37,689 bases of DNA from assembly GCF_013523125.1 (NCBI RefSeq), contig NZ_JAAMQJ010000044.1:1-37689 (forward strand), read 5' to 3'. Below, piece after piece: positions 15,724 to 24,248 of this stretch (its first letter is position 1; each line of letters starts with the position of its first letter). The stretch is from Pseudomonas entomophila. GTDB lineage: Bacteria; Pseudomonadota; Gammaproteobacteria; Pseudomonadales; Pseudomonadaceae. The position numbers and the translations under genes were made by a program. Under the pieces are notes generated by a model. That model searched no databases and was not told the origin of the DNA. It saw nothing but the letters and a program-made list of their open reading frames with translations.

Positions 15724-16260
15724 TTAGCCCTCCAGCGGTCGGTATTGTGTCGGGTCGTCCATGTCGTCCACTCGCCAGCTCTCAGCCACCAGCGGCATGC
15801 CTGTTACGACCGGGTCCTCGGGGAGCTTGTGAGGACCTGGCGCGATCGCCTGCCGGAACGTGCAGCCCCAGGCGTCGTACCCGTCTCGGCCCTGGTGGAA
15901 AATCGACGGGCCGCTATGGATATCGCAAGGGTACTGGCACTGGCTCCCATGGAAGCCCCAGCGGTTATCGTCCGCCAGCCGCTCCAGGGCAGCGGAGAGG
16001 TTTGTCGCCTCGAGCGCCGAGAACTTTCGCCACCTGGCCACAACAGCGTGCAAGGTGACGGTGTATTCATGGACATAGCGCCCGTCGTTCTTTTTTGTCG
16101 CCGGCGCGGTACGCTCGAGCTCGATCAGGACCGTTGCGTCACGCACGGTCCCGTCGAATTCGTCGTAGTTGGCCACGTCGACGCCCAGGCCTGCCGCATG
16201 TATCGCGTCGCCAATGGCGAAAAACAGGTCCGAGGGGTTGTTAAGAGGTCGAAAAGACAT
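15724..16260 (-). CDS. probable tail-completion/terminator protein (178 aa)
   Basis: ATG 16260 (MSFRPLNNPSDLF) is chosen over an upstream in-frame start because it limits overlap with the Z-like gene to 20 bases. Sequence such as TVLIELERTAPATKKNDGRYVHEYTVTLHAVV resembles the beta-sheet core of tail terminators. It lies between the Z-like gene and the spike gene, where P2 carries its R/S completion genes. Assignment is by position and general pattern. Confidence 0.65.
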   Translation of the reverse strand: MSFRPLNNPSDLFFAIGDAIHAAGLGVDVANYDEFDGTVRDATVLIELERTAPATKKNDGRYVHEYTVTLHAVVARWRKFSALEATNLSAALERLADDNRWGFHGSQCQYPCDIHSGPSIFHQGRDGYDAWGCTFRQAIAPGPHKLPEDPVVTGMPLVAESWRVDDMDDPTQYRPLEG

Positions 16261-16765
16261 GCCGCGCCTCGCGCTCGAACTGATCAATGAAATACACCTG
16301 TGCGCGCTTCTCCCACCGCTCCAGGGCGTTGATAGCCGGCGATTCCCAGTCCTCCATCACCCGCTCAACAGGCAGGCGCTCGCGGCCCTTGCGTCGAAAA
16401 ACGAGCCGGTGGCGGGTCTTCATGGGCGAGATAAAGGCGCTGTCATACTGACGATGGCCGACCGATACACCGGTCGGCGTCTGCTTGGGAGTGCCCAGGT
16501 AGTGAACACTGATAGGGCGCAGACCTACCCACAATTTGACCTCGTTGGAGGTTGACTTGCTGTACACGTTGTAGCGGTGGCGAATCGGGCTTTGCGTGAT
16601 CCGCAGCTCTTTGGATATCTCCCGAGAGCTATGCGTGCGCAGCCACTGCGCGGTTCGGCGCAGTGCTCGAGCAGCAGCCAGGTCGAGCTGTTTCGTCGCC
16701 TGGCCGATGATCGATTCGACTTCTGTCCAGCCGCTGGCATCGAGTTTTAGTTCGAAGCCTGCCAT
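16241..16765 (-). CDS. minor tail protein Z-like
   Basis: A 174-residue basic protein resembling lambda gpZ/phage minor tail protein Z: an N-terminal helix ATKQLDLAAARALRRTAQWLRTHSSREISKELRI (residues about 23-56), HRYNVYSKSTSNEVKLWVGLRPISVHYLG, and the late segment RERLPVERVMEDWESPAINAL. Such proteins act at the head-proximal end of the tail. It overlaps both neighbours by about 20 bases. Confidence 0.82.
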   Translation of the reverse strand: MAGFELKLDASGWTEVESIIGQATKQLDLAAARALRRTAQWLRTHSSREISKELRITQSPIRHRYNVYSKSTSNEVKLWVGLRPISVHYLGTPKQTPTGVSVGHRQYDSAFISPMKTRHRLVFRRKGRERLPVERVMEDWESPAINALERWEKRAQVYFIDQFEREARHVFSTS

Positions 16766-17127
16766 TTGCCGCGCTCTCCTGCAGGCGCTGCCCGGTCACC
16801 GTAGGGAACCAGCGTCAGCACCGTGCGCAACCGCCCGAAAGGCTGGGCGTTAGCGATCGAGAACTCGGCGCCGTCGACCAGGACCTTTGCCGTGCGCCAG
16901 TTGGCCGGCAGTTGACGGGTAGCAATGTGAAAGTGTTCCTGCGCAGCTCGGCCTCGCACGTTTGCAGCACCAGGATCGATGCCGCCGCGATAGAGACTTG
17001 CCTCCGGGGCGGGCTTGCCGAACATGCCCGCGAGGTCGCGGGGCTGCTGGCCAGGCTCAACCAGGACGACTACGGCGCCGAACTCGTCAGGATCGAAAAA
17101 CGTCTCGAAGTCATCGTCGCCGATCAC
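16747..17127 (-). CDS. head-tail joining protein-like (126 aa)
   Basis: Begins at GTG overlapping the upstream stop (GTGA). An acidic start (MIGDDDFETFFDPDEFG) is followed by beta-rich sequence (AVVVLVEPGQQ, TAKVLVDGAEFSIAN, RTVLTLVPYGD). It sits between capsid and tail-completion genes, and the pattern is like lambda gpFII-type or gp17-type connectors. Function inferred from position. Confidence 0.7.
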   Translation of the reverse strand: MIGDDDFETFFDPDEFGAVVVLVEPGQQPRDLAGMFGKPAPEASLYRGGIDPGAANVRGRAAQEHFHIATRQLPANWRTAKVLVDGAEFSIANAQPFGRLRTVLTLVPYGDRAAPAGERGKWQASN

Positions 17128-17378
17128 TTCGCAGGAGACTTCTTAGCGGCCTTTTCAGCCTCTGCCGCAGCCTCGGCAGCGGCCTCGAGCTCCTCGGCGC
17201 GGAACTGCTCGAGCTCCTCGTCGTTCGCGTCGCGGGCCAGCTTCGACCCTACCCAGTCGTTACGCAGGGCGCGGTCGACTGGTACGGCAGTACCCTTGTC
17301 GACCAGCTCCTCGCCGATCCACAGGTCGTCCAGGAGCACGACCACGAAACTGGTCGGCACGCTAGTTACGGTGTTCAT
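17124..17378 (-). CDS. small acidic/Lys-ended head protein (84 aa)
   Basis: The N-terminal half is predicted beta/loop (TSFVVVLLDDLWIGEELVDKG); the C-terminal half is a continuous Glu/Ala-rich helix ending KKSPAK. It is located just downstream of the capsid gene and its terminator, coupled to the joining protein by a four-base overlap. Possibly a packaging or connector accessory (lambda gpFI position). No firm family. Confidence 0.6.
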   Translation of the reverse strand: MNTVTSVPTSFVVVLLDDLWIGEELVDKGTAVPVDRALRNDWVGSKLARDANDEELEQFRAEELEAAAEAAAEAEKAAKKSPAK

Positions 17379-17408
17379 AGGGGTGATACCTCGTGAGAAA
17401 TAGGGCTT

Positions 17409-17430
17409 AAAAACGGGGGCTTTCGCCCCC
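17409..17430 (-). terminator. intrinsic terminator after the capsid gene
   Basis: Minus-strand GGGGGC-GAAA-GCCCCC then G and five T, 26 bases beyond the capsid stop. It probably acts as a partial terminator that makes capsid transcripts more abundant than downstream ones. Confidence 0.85.
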
Positions 17431-17455
17431 TACCTGCCCGCTATTTCAGGTTCGG

Positions 17456-19345
17456 TTAGGCTGCAGCGCGCTTGGCGATGCAGAACGATTCCTTGCGACG
17501 GTTGACGACGTCGACGTCCTGGAAAGCGCGCAGCACCAGGCCGTCGCTCGCAGCCAGCTTGGCGGCATCGACCTTGAGGTCGAGAACACCCCACAAGCCG
17601 CAGATCATTTGGGAGAAGTCGCCGAAAATCCAGGTGTCCGCTGGCACCTGGTTAGTCGCCTCGGCGCGGTGGCCATTGACCTTGTCGTTCTCCCAGATGC
17701 AGCCGCCGACGTTTGCGAACTTCAAGGTTTGCATGGCATAGCCACGCTCGATGATGCCCGTCAGGTAAGCCAGCGCGCCGCGATCGGCGTTGTAAGTGCC
17801 GATTTTGGTCAGCATGTCGACCAGCTTTCCGAAAGTGACGCCGCCGACTGGGTAGGTCAGGCCTGGAACGCCTACATCCTTGAGCAGGCCCAGTGGGGCC
17901 TTACCGCCTGGACCGGCGAGCATTGCGTAGTCGATGGCGACGCCCATGCCGTCGAGCAGGTCCTTGATGATCAGCGCCTCGATCGAGCGCGAAGCCTGCT
18001 TGCGCAGCTTGCGGGTGACCGGGATGGCACCTGCGATGGTCTTCGGCGTCATGTTCAGCGTGGTGAAGTCGAACGAGCTGTCTTGCGCGTCCTCGCCTTC
18101 GCCCAGCCACACGAACGAGGAACCGCTCGTTTTCTTCGGCAGGTCGACGTCGCCGTCGAGGCCGGTCAGCATCTGCATGCCGAGTTGTGCCATTACCGTC
18201 TTGTTGCGCAGCACGTCGGCGAACTGGTCGAGCAGCAGGTCGGTCGATACCAGCTCACCGCCCTTACCGGCCTCACCCTTGGACAGGCCACGCATCAGGA
18301 TATCGTGCGGTACGTAGAAGCCGCGGGCATCCTTTTTCATGGTGGTGGCAGCGGCGATGTTGATGTCGCGCTCGAGGCCAGCCTTGCTCCAATCGCCGGT
18401 AGCGGCGGCATTGAGCGCCCGCATCAGCGAGTAGCGCTTCTGTTCCTTCTCCGAAACGCCCAGGCCGCGAGCGCTGACGTCGTGCGTCAGGAAGCCCGGC
18501 AGGTCGCGGTCGCCCTGCTTCGGCTCTGCAGCGGTGGCCGCTGGCTTCTGCTGGGGCGCTTGGCGCTCCAGGAGCACGCCACGGAATTGCTCGATGGTCT
18601 GGCCACTGGTGATGGCCTGATTAGCCAGGTCACGCTGACCGAAGCGGTCGCCCAGGGCGATGATATCGGCAATGCGGACGCGCTCAACGCTGACCGGGTC
18701 GTTCGGGTTGGCGACGGGCGCGTCGATAGTGCGCTGACCGTCGGTTTGGGCTTGCTCAGGTGGCATTTGAATACCTCGAATGGTGATGGTGTTGGTCATT
18801 GCGATGGAGCGCCCCACCCCGACGGTCGGGTCTGCAGGCACTGAAACGAGGGAAACCTCGTAGACTTCCCAGGCGGTAACGCGGTAGTGGTCCACCCCGT
18901 CGACGGTGCGCTCGAGCACCATGTCGTGAATGAGGTAGCCGCATGAGATGTTGCGGCGGACGCCGTCGACGACGTCCTGCCAGATCGGCTCGACTGCTGG
19001 GTCCCGCGAGAACTTGATCCGCGCCCTGATCTTGCGATCAGCGTCGAGCCACGCATCGAGCACGACGCCGACTTGCAATGAGCCGATATGCTCCCGGAGC
19101 AGCGGCGCACCTGCCCGCAAGCGGGTCAGGTCAGCAGATTCGGGTGAATGGTCCAGGACCTCGAAGCCGAACCAGCGCCGCACGGGGTATTCACTGGAAA
19201 CCGCGACCTCGACGGTGCGCTCCTCCAGGTTGATGGTCGAAAGATCGACCGCGAAGGCTCGCTCGAGCGGCTTACCCTCAATCGTGCGCAGCACTTTCAG
19301 CGGCGCAGGACTATTCGTCGTCCTCGTCGTCGGGCTTGGAAGCAT
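17456..19345 (-). CDS. fused prohead protease and HK97-type major capsid protein
   Basis: A 629-residue fusion. Residues 1-180 are an HK97-family prohead protease: LLREHIGSLQVGVV (His86), NISCGYLIHD (Ser134) and EVSLVSVPADP (Ser165) match the protease blocks. Residues about 185-310 are a Gln/Ala-rich helical delta/scaffold-like linker. About 320-629 is the HK97-fold capsid (MLTGLDGDVDLPKKTSGSSFVWLGEGE, IPVTRKLRKQAS, QVPADTWIFGDFSQM). The start overlaps the portal gene by 35 bases. Self-cleavage presumably releases the shell protein. An internal ATG near residue 183 could also yield free capsid. Confidence 0.93.
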   Translation of the reverse strand: MLPSPTTRTTNSPAPLKVLRTIEGKPLERAFAVDLSTINLEERTVEVAVSSEYPVRRWFGFEVLDHSPESADLTRLRAGAPLLREHIGSLQVGVVLDAWLDADRKIRARIKFSRDPAVEPIWQDVVDGVRRNISCGYLIHDMVLERTVDGVDHYRVTAWEVYEVSLVSVPADPTVGVGRSIAMTNTITIRGIQMPPEQAQTDGQRTIDAPVANPNDPVSVERVRIADIIALGDRFGQRDLANQAITSGQTIEQFRGVLLERQAPQQKPAATAAEPKQGDRDLPGFLTHDVSARGLGVSEKEQKRYSLMRALNAAATGDWSKAGLERDINIAAATTMKKDARGFYVPHDILMRGLSKGEAGKGGELVSTDLLLDQFADVLRNKTVMAQLGMQMLTGLDGDVDLPKKTSGSSFVWLGEGEDAQDSSFDFTTLNMTPKTIAGAIPVTRKLRKQASRSIEALIIKDLLDGMGVAIDYAMLAGPGGKAPLGLLKDVGVPGLTYPVGGVTFGKLVDMLTKIGTYNADRGALAYLTGIIERGYAMQTLKFANVGGCIWENDKVNGHRAEATNQVPADTWIFGDFSQMICGLWGVLDLKVDAAKLAASDGLVLRAFQDVDVVNRRKESFCIAKRAAA

Positions 19346-20816
19346 TGGCTTTATCCGTGTTGGTAGGGGGGATGGCCATCAGGCCCAGCGACTTGAGCAG
19401 CGCCTCCTCAGCTGCGATTTCCGCGAAAATCGCTTCGGGGTCGTCGCCATTGGCGCGGATGTACTCGGAGCGCGATTTCGTGCGGTTCGCGATGCTCTCG
19501 CTTGCTGCCTTCGCGTCCTTGAGCGGATCGACCCAGTCCCAGCCTCGCGGCTGCCAGGCTAGTTCGCTGCAGCGCTCGATATCCCGGGGGGAAATGTCCA
19601 GGGCGCCGGTCAACAGTGAGCAGTCAAACCAGGCCGCGCCGACGCGCTCGAGCAGATCGCTGGTGGCCAGCTCCTGCGCGCACTTGTAGAAATCTCGCTC
19701 GTCCAGCTCGCCAGAGCGCAGCGAGGAGAAGTTCACCCCCTCCAGGTCGTTGGCGAGTCGGTTGTAGCTGGGTCCGAGGCCACCAGCAGAGCTGCGCTGG
19801 CCGTCCTTCACGAAAGCCGCGTAGTCAGCACCAGGTGACGCCGTTTGATGGGGCTTGTAGCTCAGGCCGTAGGGCAGCACGCGAGCCGTGCCCGCCTCGA
19901 CAGTCTCCGAAACAGCTTCGTCGGTACCCTCCTCGGGAGGGTCCAGCCATTCGGGGTTTTGCTCGTAAAAACCAGTGATCTTGGCCGACTGCTCAGCCTT
20001 GATCCTGGTCGCCGTGCGAAACTCCTCCAGGTGATGAATGTCGAGCGCCGCCGCATGGGTCCAGGTGAAGCCCCGGGCCTGGTGCGGGCGCCAGGTGTCG
20101 AATGAATGCACCAGGTCGCTCGCCGGAATCCGCTCGTACTTCTCCTCGGGGCGCTGGTAGACGTCGCCGGGATGGTTACGCAGCATCCAGTAAGCGACTG
20201 GACGCTCGTATGCGTCGAGCTCGACGCCCATGCGAATCTGGTTACCGTTGGTCAACAGCTCGTTGAGATTCAGATCGAGCCGGTCGGCCTCAAGAATCTG
20301 GACAGCGAACCCCCAGCGGTTCGGCCAGTTGCGATGCAACCGCACCAGGACCTCGCCGTCGCGGGCAAGCGTCTCGATCCAGAGCCACAGGAAAGTGACA
20401 TAGGAGTAACGTCCAGTGACGTCAAAGCTCCCCTTTTTGCTGTACTTCTCCCATTCCTTCTCGATCAGGCGGCGCCTGATCCGGTCGGGCGTGCCATCCC
20501 GCAGGACCGCTTTCGACTGCAGGCGGATGCCGTAGGGGCCAATGACGTTCTGTCGCAGCAGGCGATAGAAGCGCTTGAGCAGCGATGTATTGATCGACTG
20601 CTCGCGTGCACGCTGCCGCAGCGTCTCGTGACTCCCGTAAATCGTCTGGTTGGCGTCTGCAGCGGACTGCCGAGCCGACCAGGCATCAGTCAGTCGACCG
20701 CCGCCCGCCATCTTGAATCCGCCGCGACGCCCGACCTTTGGCTCGCGCCGAGCGTCGAGGGCAGGCGTGCGCTTACTGCCCCGGCTCAGCCAGGAAAAGG
20801 CGCGTGCTAGGTTCAT
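19311..20816 (-). CDS. portal protein, lambda gpB-like
   Basis: A 501-residue portal of the lambda gpB family (usual length about 530), the dodecameric DNA gate. Recognisable blocks: LRQRAREQSINTSLLKRFYRLLRQNVIGPYGIRLQ (residues about 67-101), VTGRYSYVTFLWLWIETLARDGEVLVRLHRN, RIPASDLVHSFDTWRPHQARGFTW, and a C-terminal WQPRGWDWVDPLKDAKA. The acidic tail ends SKPDDEDDE. It follows the gpW-like gene by four bases. Confidence 0.95.
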   Translation of the reverse strand: MNLARAFSWLSRGSKRTPALDARREPKVGRRGGFKMAGGGRLTDAWSARQSAADANQTIYGSHETLRQRAREQSINTSLLKRFYRLLRQNVIGPYGIRLQSKAVLRDGTPDRIRRRLIEKEWEKYSKKGSFDVTGRYSYVTFLWLWIETLARDGEVLVRLHRNWPNRWGFAVQILEADRLDLNLNELLTNGNQIRMGVELDAYERPVAYWMLRNHPGDVYQRPEEKYERIPASDLVHSFDTWRPHQARGFTWTHAAALDIHHLEEFRTATRIKAEQSAKITGFYEQNPEWLDPPEEGTDEAVSETVEAGTARVLPYGLSYKPHQTASPGADYAAFVKDGQRSSAGGLGPSYNRLANDLEGVNFSSLRSGELDERDFYKCAQELATSDLLERVGAAWFDCSLLTGALDISPRDIERCSELAWQPRGWDWVDPLKDAKAASESIANRTKSRSEYIRANGDDPEAIFAEIAAEEALLKSLGLMAIPPTNTDKANASKPDDEDDE

Positions 20817-20820
20817 TGGC

Positions 20821-21336
20821 TTATCTCAGAGTGAATTTGACGCTGCGTCCGTAGGGCGAACGGCTGGCGTTCTGCCGCTGAACCTCCCGTCGGTACTTGG
20901 TGCGAAGGGCGTCCAGGCGCTCGATCGGGATGCGGTCGAGGCGCTGCCCGTCGATTTCGTAGCTCTGCTGATCCTTGGGGATGCGCTTCTCGAGCGCAGC
21001 CTCGATCAGATCGAGCATTCGACGCGCATGGCTGCGGGCGTCGAAGGGCTCTGCTGTTTCCAGGTTGGGAGCGACCTCGATCAGGCCGCTGGCCACCGTC
21101 AGGCGCTGATCGCCCCGAGAAGCCAGGGCCACCCAGCGATAAAGCCCAGGAGACCAGGCCGCTGTTTCATCGGCGCCCAGCTCGACCTGGAACGGAGCGC
21201 CCGGCTTAGCATTGACCGTGTGAACTGCTGGGCCTCTGAACACGTAGCGCAGCCCCCAACCGGCAGAAGCCGGTCGACCGGGCACGTCACGCGACCAGGT
21301 GGCAGAATCACCCGCGTGGAGTTTTGTCGGTTCCAT
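20821..21336 (-). CDS. gpW-like head-tail connector with N-terminal extension
   Basis: 171 residues. The last 60 (SYEIDGQRLDRIPIERLDALRTKYRREV) match the pattern of lambda gpW: a beta hairpin, a helix starting at the ERLDAL segment, then a basic tail. Lambda gpW is only 68 residues. Here about 110 N-terminal residues form a separate beta domain (HAGDSATWSRDVPG, WSPGLYRWVALASRGDQRLTVASG), as seen in some gpW-type proteins of large phage groups. Position between terminase and portal agrees. Confidence 0.8.
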   Translation of the reverse strand: MEPTKLHAGDSATWSRDVPGRPASAGWGLRYVFRGPAVHTVNAKPGAPFQVELGADETAAWSPGLYRWVALASRGDQRLTVASGLIEVAPNLETAEPFDARSHARRMLDLIEAALEKRIPKDQQSYEIDGQRLDRIPIERLDALRTKYRREVQRQNASRSPYGRSVKFTLR

Positions 21337-21343
21337 TGATTCA

Positions 21344-21368
21344 CTCGGCGCCGCCAGGAGGCGCCGAG
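21344..21368. other. GC-rich hairpin between terminase and gpW-like gene
   Basis: CTCGGCGCC (21344-21352) and GGCGCCGAG (21360-21368) form a perfect 9-base stem with a 7-base loop and no T-tract. It sits just before the gpW-like start and may limit translation or mark an mRNA processing site. Confidence 0.5.
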
Positions 21369-21371
21369 GCG

Positions 21372-23570
21372 CTACCTGGTCGGTTTCTTGATGATTTTGA
21401 AGCGGGATCGAGCCTTAGCCGGGGGAGCGTCAGCGCGTCGCGCTGCAGCAGGCCGGGGGGCCGGACGGGGTTCGGGCTTTGGCCGGCGCGGCGGCGGCTC
21501 AGGGGCAGCGACAGGCTCGGCGCCGTCGTTGTCCTGGTCGTCGTCCTCTACCTCGGGCTCGTCATAGTCGCGGTCGACCTGCTCGTCGAACTCCTCGCCG
21601 GGCTGCAGGCCGGCCTTGATGGCTGGCCCAAGCTCGTCCTTGGTCAATGCGCCGAGCTTGCGACGCTGGAGCTTGTCGCGTAGCGCCATGATGTACTGCA
21701 TGGCCTCGCAGTCGAGCGCATGGTTTTCGCCGACCTCCAGGAACTTGCCCAGGTCCTCGCGCCACTCCTCGCCGACGATTTCCTTGCAGTAGCTCTCGGT
21801 AACCTGCTGGTGCAACAGCCACCAGCCGGTGCGCGAGGCCTCGCGGTTCAGTCGACCGTGAACCCAGCGTTTCGCGAATGGCGAATCGAAGGCCCAGCGA
21901 GCATCGCCGCGCTTGCGCGTCTTACCCTTTTTGTCGACCTCGACCACTTCCTTGCGGAATGGCTTGTCGAGCGTCTCCCGGCCACGCAGCGCGATAACCC
22001 GGTGCTTGTTGCCGTCGTTGATGAAGCGATAGACCTGGTCGTCGCGATAACCAATGTCGATACCCGTCATGTTGATGGGGTGACCGTCGTATTCGGTTTC
22101 GATCAGGTCCGCTAGCTGGTCCCATACGCCGTCCTGCTCGGTGTCGCCCCAGAGCTCGCCCTCCTCCAGGAGCATCGAACCCATACCGGCATACCAGGCC
22201 CGCACGACGTACTCAAGTCGGCGTTTTTGAACGTCGACGGTGCAGTAGATTTTCAGCGGCTTGAGCAGCAGCTCGCCCGCCTTGTATCCGTAGCACTGCG
22301 CCTTGACCTGCTCCCAGGTCGGCACGTCACCGCCCTGCGCGTAACACTCGCCGAAACCGGTGTTGTAGACCGCCAGCAGGTCGGCAGGGTCGCCAGACTG
22401 GATAGCGGCCAACAGGTCGCGAGCGAGCGCGCCGTAGCTCTTTTTCGAGGAGAACGAGCACAGGCCGGACGCTGCGTAGGTGTAGTGCGTAGACCCTGCG
22501 GTTTCCGCCTCGCCCGTGACCTCGCCGTCGCGGCTGATCGACTGACCAGGCGCCACTGCCCGGCCACGCTCGTTCATCCAGGAGCGGTATTTACTCTGAA
22601 TCTGGCACCCGTTGTTAGGGCAGGTCAGCCGGGCGTGCCGATAGGCTTCGTCGGGCGTGCATTCGTTCTCGCCGCCCTTCCCTGGCCACCACAGCAGGCC
22701 TGACCAGGGGATGAAGTATTCGCCGCACTCGGGGCACGGGACCGCCCATTCGTGACGAGTGCCCGACTGCCACAGCTTCCAGATGGTCGAGCCCAGCGCC
22801 TTGACTGAGGTCACGTCCCAATGCCACAGGCCGGTGACCTCGTGCTTGCGCTTCACCACCCGCCCGTGGGTCGGCGTGGCGGTGTAGAGGATTTTCGACC
22901 CGTCGTAGGCGTCGCCCCGGCGCTCTACGACGATCATCGTCGAGCCTTCTCCGGTGTTGACGATACGGTCGACCTCGTCGACCAGGATCAATCCGACGGA
23001 GTCAGCCGACAAGCCAGACGGCGAGCCAGCCCATACAAAGCGCAGCTTTGTGCCGGCGATCCACTTAACGAAAACAGTGCTTTTCCGCTTATCGAGCTTC
23101 TTTAGGAGCGACTCACATTCGGCGATCATGTCGTCGAATTTCGGGATAACAGCGTCTTTCAGCAGCGGCGCCGTCGGCGCCACGTACATGATCGGCACCG
23201 GGTCCTCGTCGAGGCGCTGCCCGATGATGTTCTCGAAGGTGACCGACTTGCCCATTTGGGTAGCGGTGATAATCGATATCTTGTCGTAGCACGGCTGATT
23301 CGCCGCCCACGCCACAGGCTTCATGTACGGGTTAACGTCAGGGTTAAATTTCCCGGGCCGGGGCGAGCTCGGCGGCATTACCCGGCTGTCTCGCGCCCAC
23401 TCGTCACTCGCTCTCGGCGGCGGCGCCTTCACCAGTTTCGAGGCGGAGAGAATCGATTCGATCAACGTCCGCAGAGAGCTCGCGTGATCGACGTTCGAGG
23501 CGGTCGGCTGTAGCTGCCCGGACCGCCCGCGTTTCTTCAAATAGTCGAGCTCGGATAAGGGCAGGGTCAT
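21372..23570 (-). CDS. terminase large subunit, lambda gpA-like
   Basis: A 732-residue packaging motor and nuclease of the gpA family. The N-terminus LRTLIESILSASKLVKAPP/RASDEWARDSRV matches the gpA start. Walker A (ATQMGKS) lies near residues 103-109 and Walker B is LILVDEVDRI. A zinc-binding segment typical of gpA follows (CPECGEYF ... CPNNGCQ). The nuclease half contains YCTVDVQKRRLEYVVRAWY. The C-terminal tail is acidic, then Pro/Arg-rich. The ATG at 23570 overlaps the small subunit by 167 bases, unusually long; a start further upstream at 23627 is also open. Confidence 0.94.
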   Translation of the reverse strand: MTLPLSELDYLKKRGRSGQLQPTASNVDHASSLRTLIESILSASKLVKAPPPRASDEWARDSRVMPPSSPRPGKFNPDVNPYMKPVAWAANQPCYDKISIITATQMGKSVTFENIIGQRLDEDPVPIMYVAPTAPLLKDAVIPKFDDMIAECESLLKKLDKRKSTVFVKWIAGTKLRFVWAGSPSGLSADSVGLILVDEVDRIVNTGEGSTMIVVERRGDAYDGSKILYTATPTHGRVVKRKHEVTGLWHWDVTSVKALGSTIWKLWQSGTRHEWAVPCPECGEYFIPWSGLLWWPGKGGENECTPDEAYRHARLTCPNNGCQIQSKYRSWMNERGRAVAPGQSISRDGEVTGEAETAGSTHYTYAASGLCSFSSKKSYGALARDLLAAIQSGDPADLLAVYNTGFGECYAQGGDVPTWEQVKAQCYGYKAGELLLKPLKIYCTVDVQKRRLEYVVRAWYAGMGSMLLEEGELWGDTEQDGVWDQLADLIETEYDGHPINMTGIDIGYRDDQVYRFINDGNKHRVIALRGRETLDKPFRKEVVEVDKKGKTRKRGDARWAFDSPFAKRWVHGRLNREASRTGWWLLHQQVTESYCKEIVGEEWREDLGKFLEVGENHALDCEAMQYIMALRDKLQRRKLGALTKDELGPAIKAGLQPGEEFDEQVDRDYDEPEVEDDDQDNDGAEPVAAPEPPPRRPKPEPRPAPRPAAARRADAPPAKARSRFKIIKKPTR

Positions 23571-23976
23571 CGATAATCGCCAAGTCGGCGGCGCATCGAC
23601 TCGGCAGCGAGTCGAGCTGGGTCGCATAGACCGCCGCGATTGAGGTCATCAGGTCGACGAACGTCTCGTTCGGAATGAGCCGCCCGCGCACCTGGTCGAT
23701 TTCGAGCTGCAGCTTTTCCCGCCGCGCCCGCTTGAGGAGCCGATCCTCGGTTGAGGTCGAATTGAGCCCCTCCTCGTCGTCGCCTTCGTCGCCGATTTCT
23801 CGACGAACCTCGCGCAGGATCAGCCACTCAATCGCCGCTTGGCTGTCAATCTGCACAGCCACGCCGCGACCGCCGCCGCCTTGAGTCGGTAGCCCCTCCT
23901 CGATCAGCTTGGAAACCCAGCGCTCTGACTTGCCCAGCAAGTCGGCCAGGTCTTTCTTGCTGATGGTTTTGCCCAT
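23404..23976 (-). CDS. terminase small subunit, lambda Nu1-like
   Basis: A 190-residue DNA-recognition subunit. The N-terminal winged HTH is clear: MGKTISKKDLADLLGKSERWVSKLIEEGLPTQ (DLADLLGKSERWVSKLIEEG is the HTH). Charged helices follow for oligomerisation and large-subunit contact (RLLKRARREKLQLEIDQVRGRLI). ATG 23976 places the HTH at the N-terminus, as in Nu1. An upstream in-frame ATG (24021) lies within the AAAGG dyad and is less likely. Confidence 0.9.
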   Translation of the reverse strand: MGKTISKKDLADLLGKSERWVSKLIEEGLPTQGGGGRGVAVQIDSQAAIEWLILREVRREIGDEGDDEEGLNSTSTEDRLLKRARREKLQLEIDQVRGRLIPNETFVDLMTSIAAVYATQLDSLPSRCAADLAIIDDPALIRARLFEETRAVRAATADRLERRSRELSADVDRIDSLRLETGEGAAAESE

Positions 23977-24003
23977 GGGAGAAAGGACCAGGTTCGCAGT
24001 GGC

Positions 24004-24047
24004 AAAAGGACAAAGGTACAAAGGTCCTTTGTTACCTTTGTCCTTTT
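24004..24047. repeat. large AAAGG/CCTTT dyad upstream of the terminase genes
   Basis: A nearly perfect inverted repeat with no loop: left arm 24004-24024 (AAAAGGACAAAGGTACAAAGG), right arm 24025-24047, differing by one inserted base. It contains several copies of the ACAAAGG/CCTTTGT word found upstream of parA and rep. Likely an operator or centromere-type site controlling or marking the terminase promoter region. Confidence 0.65.
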
Positions 24048-24248
24048 GGCACTTTGTGAATTAGGTTGAGGCCCCGCCGCGCCTGGCCTAGCGGTCAGGC
24101 TGGCGATGCAGGCCGGGAGGCCTCAAGTTCGGAAGTAAGGACTGGACTTTTGCGATCCGACACGAGCGAATGCCGCGCCGTTACCGCCCGTGAAGGGGGA
24201 GGGTCCCGGGGAGGACCCAAAAACCGCCGTGCACCGCTATGGTGCGCA
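24048..24248. other. intergenic region, candidate cos
   Basis: No gene is seen. In lambda-type phages cos lies just before the small terminase gene, so this 200-base gap is the best place for it. It contains an imperfect dyad GGGTCC-cggggag-GACCC near 24206-24222, which could be the nicking site, and GC-rich repeats on each side. Assignment is positional. Confidence 0.4.

Noticed and set aside
17609..18844. Open frame of 411 codons opposite the capsid gene
   Set aside because: It lies antisense to the protease-capsid fusion, with no ribosome site and no known motif.
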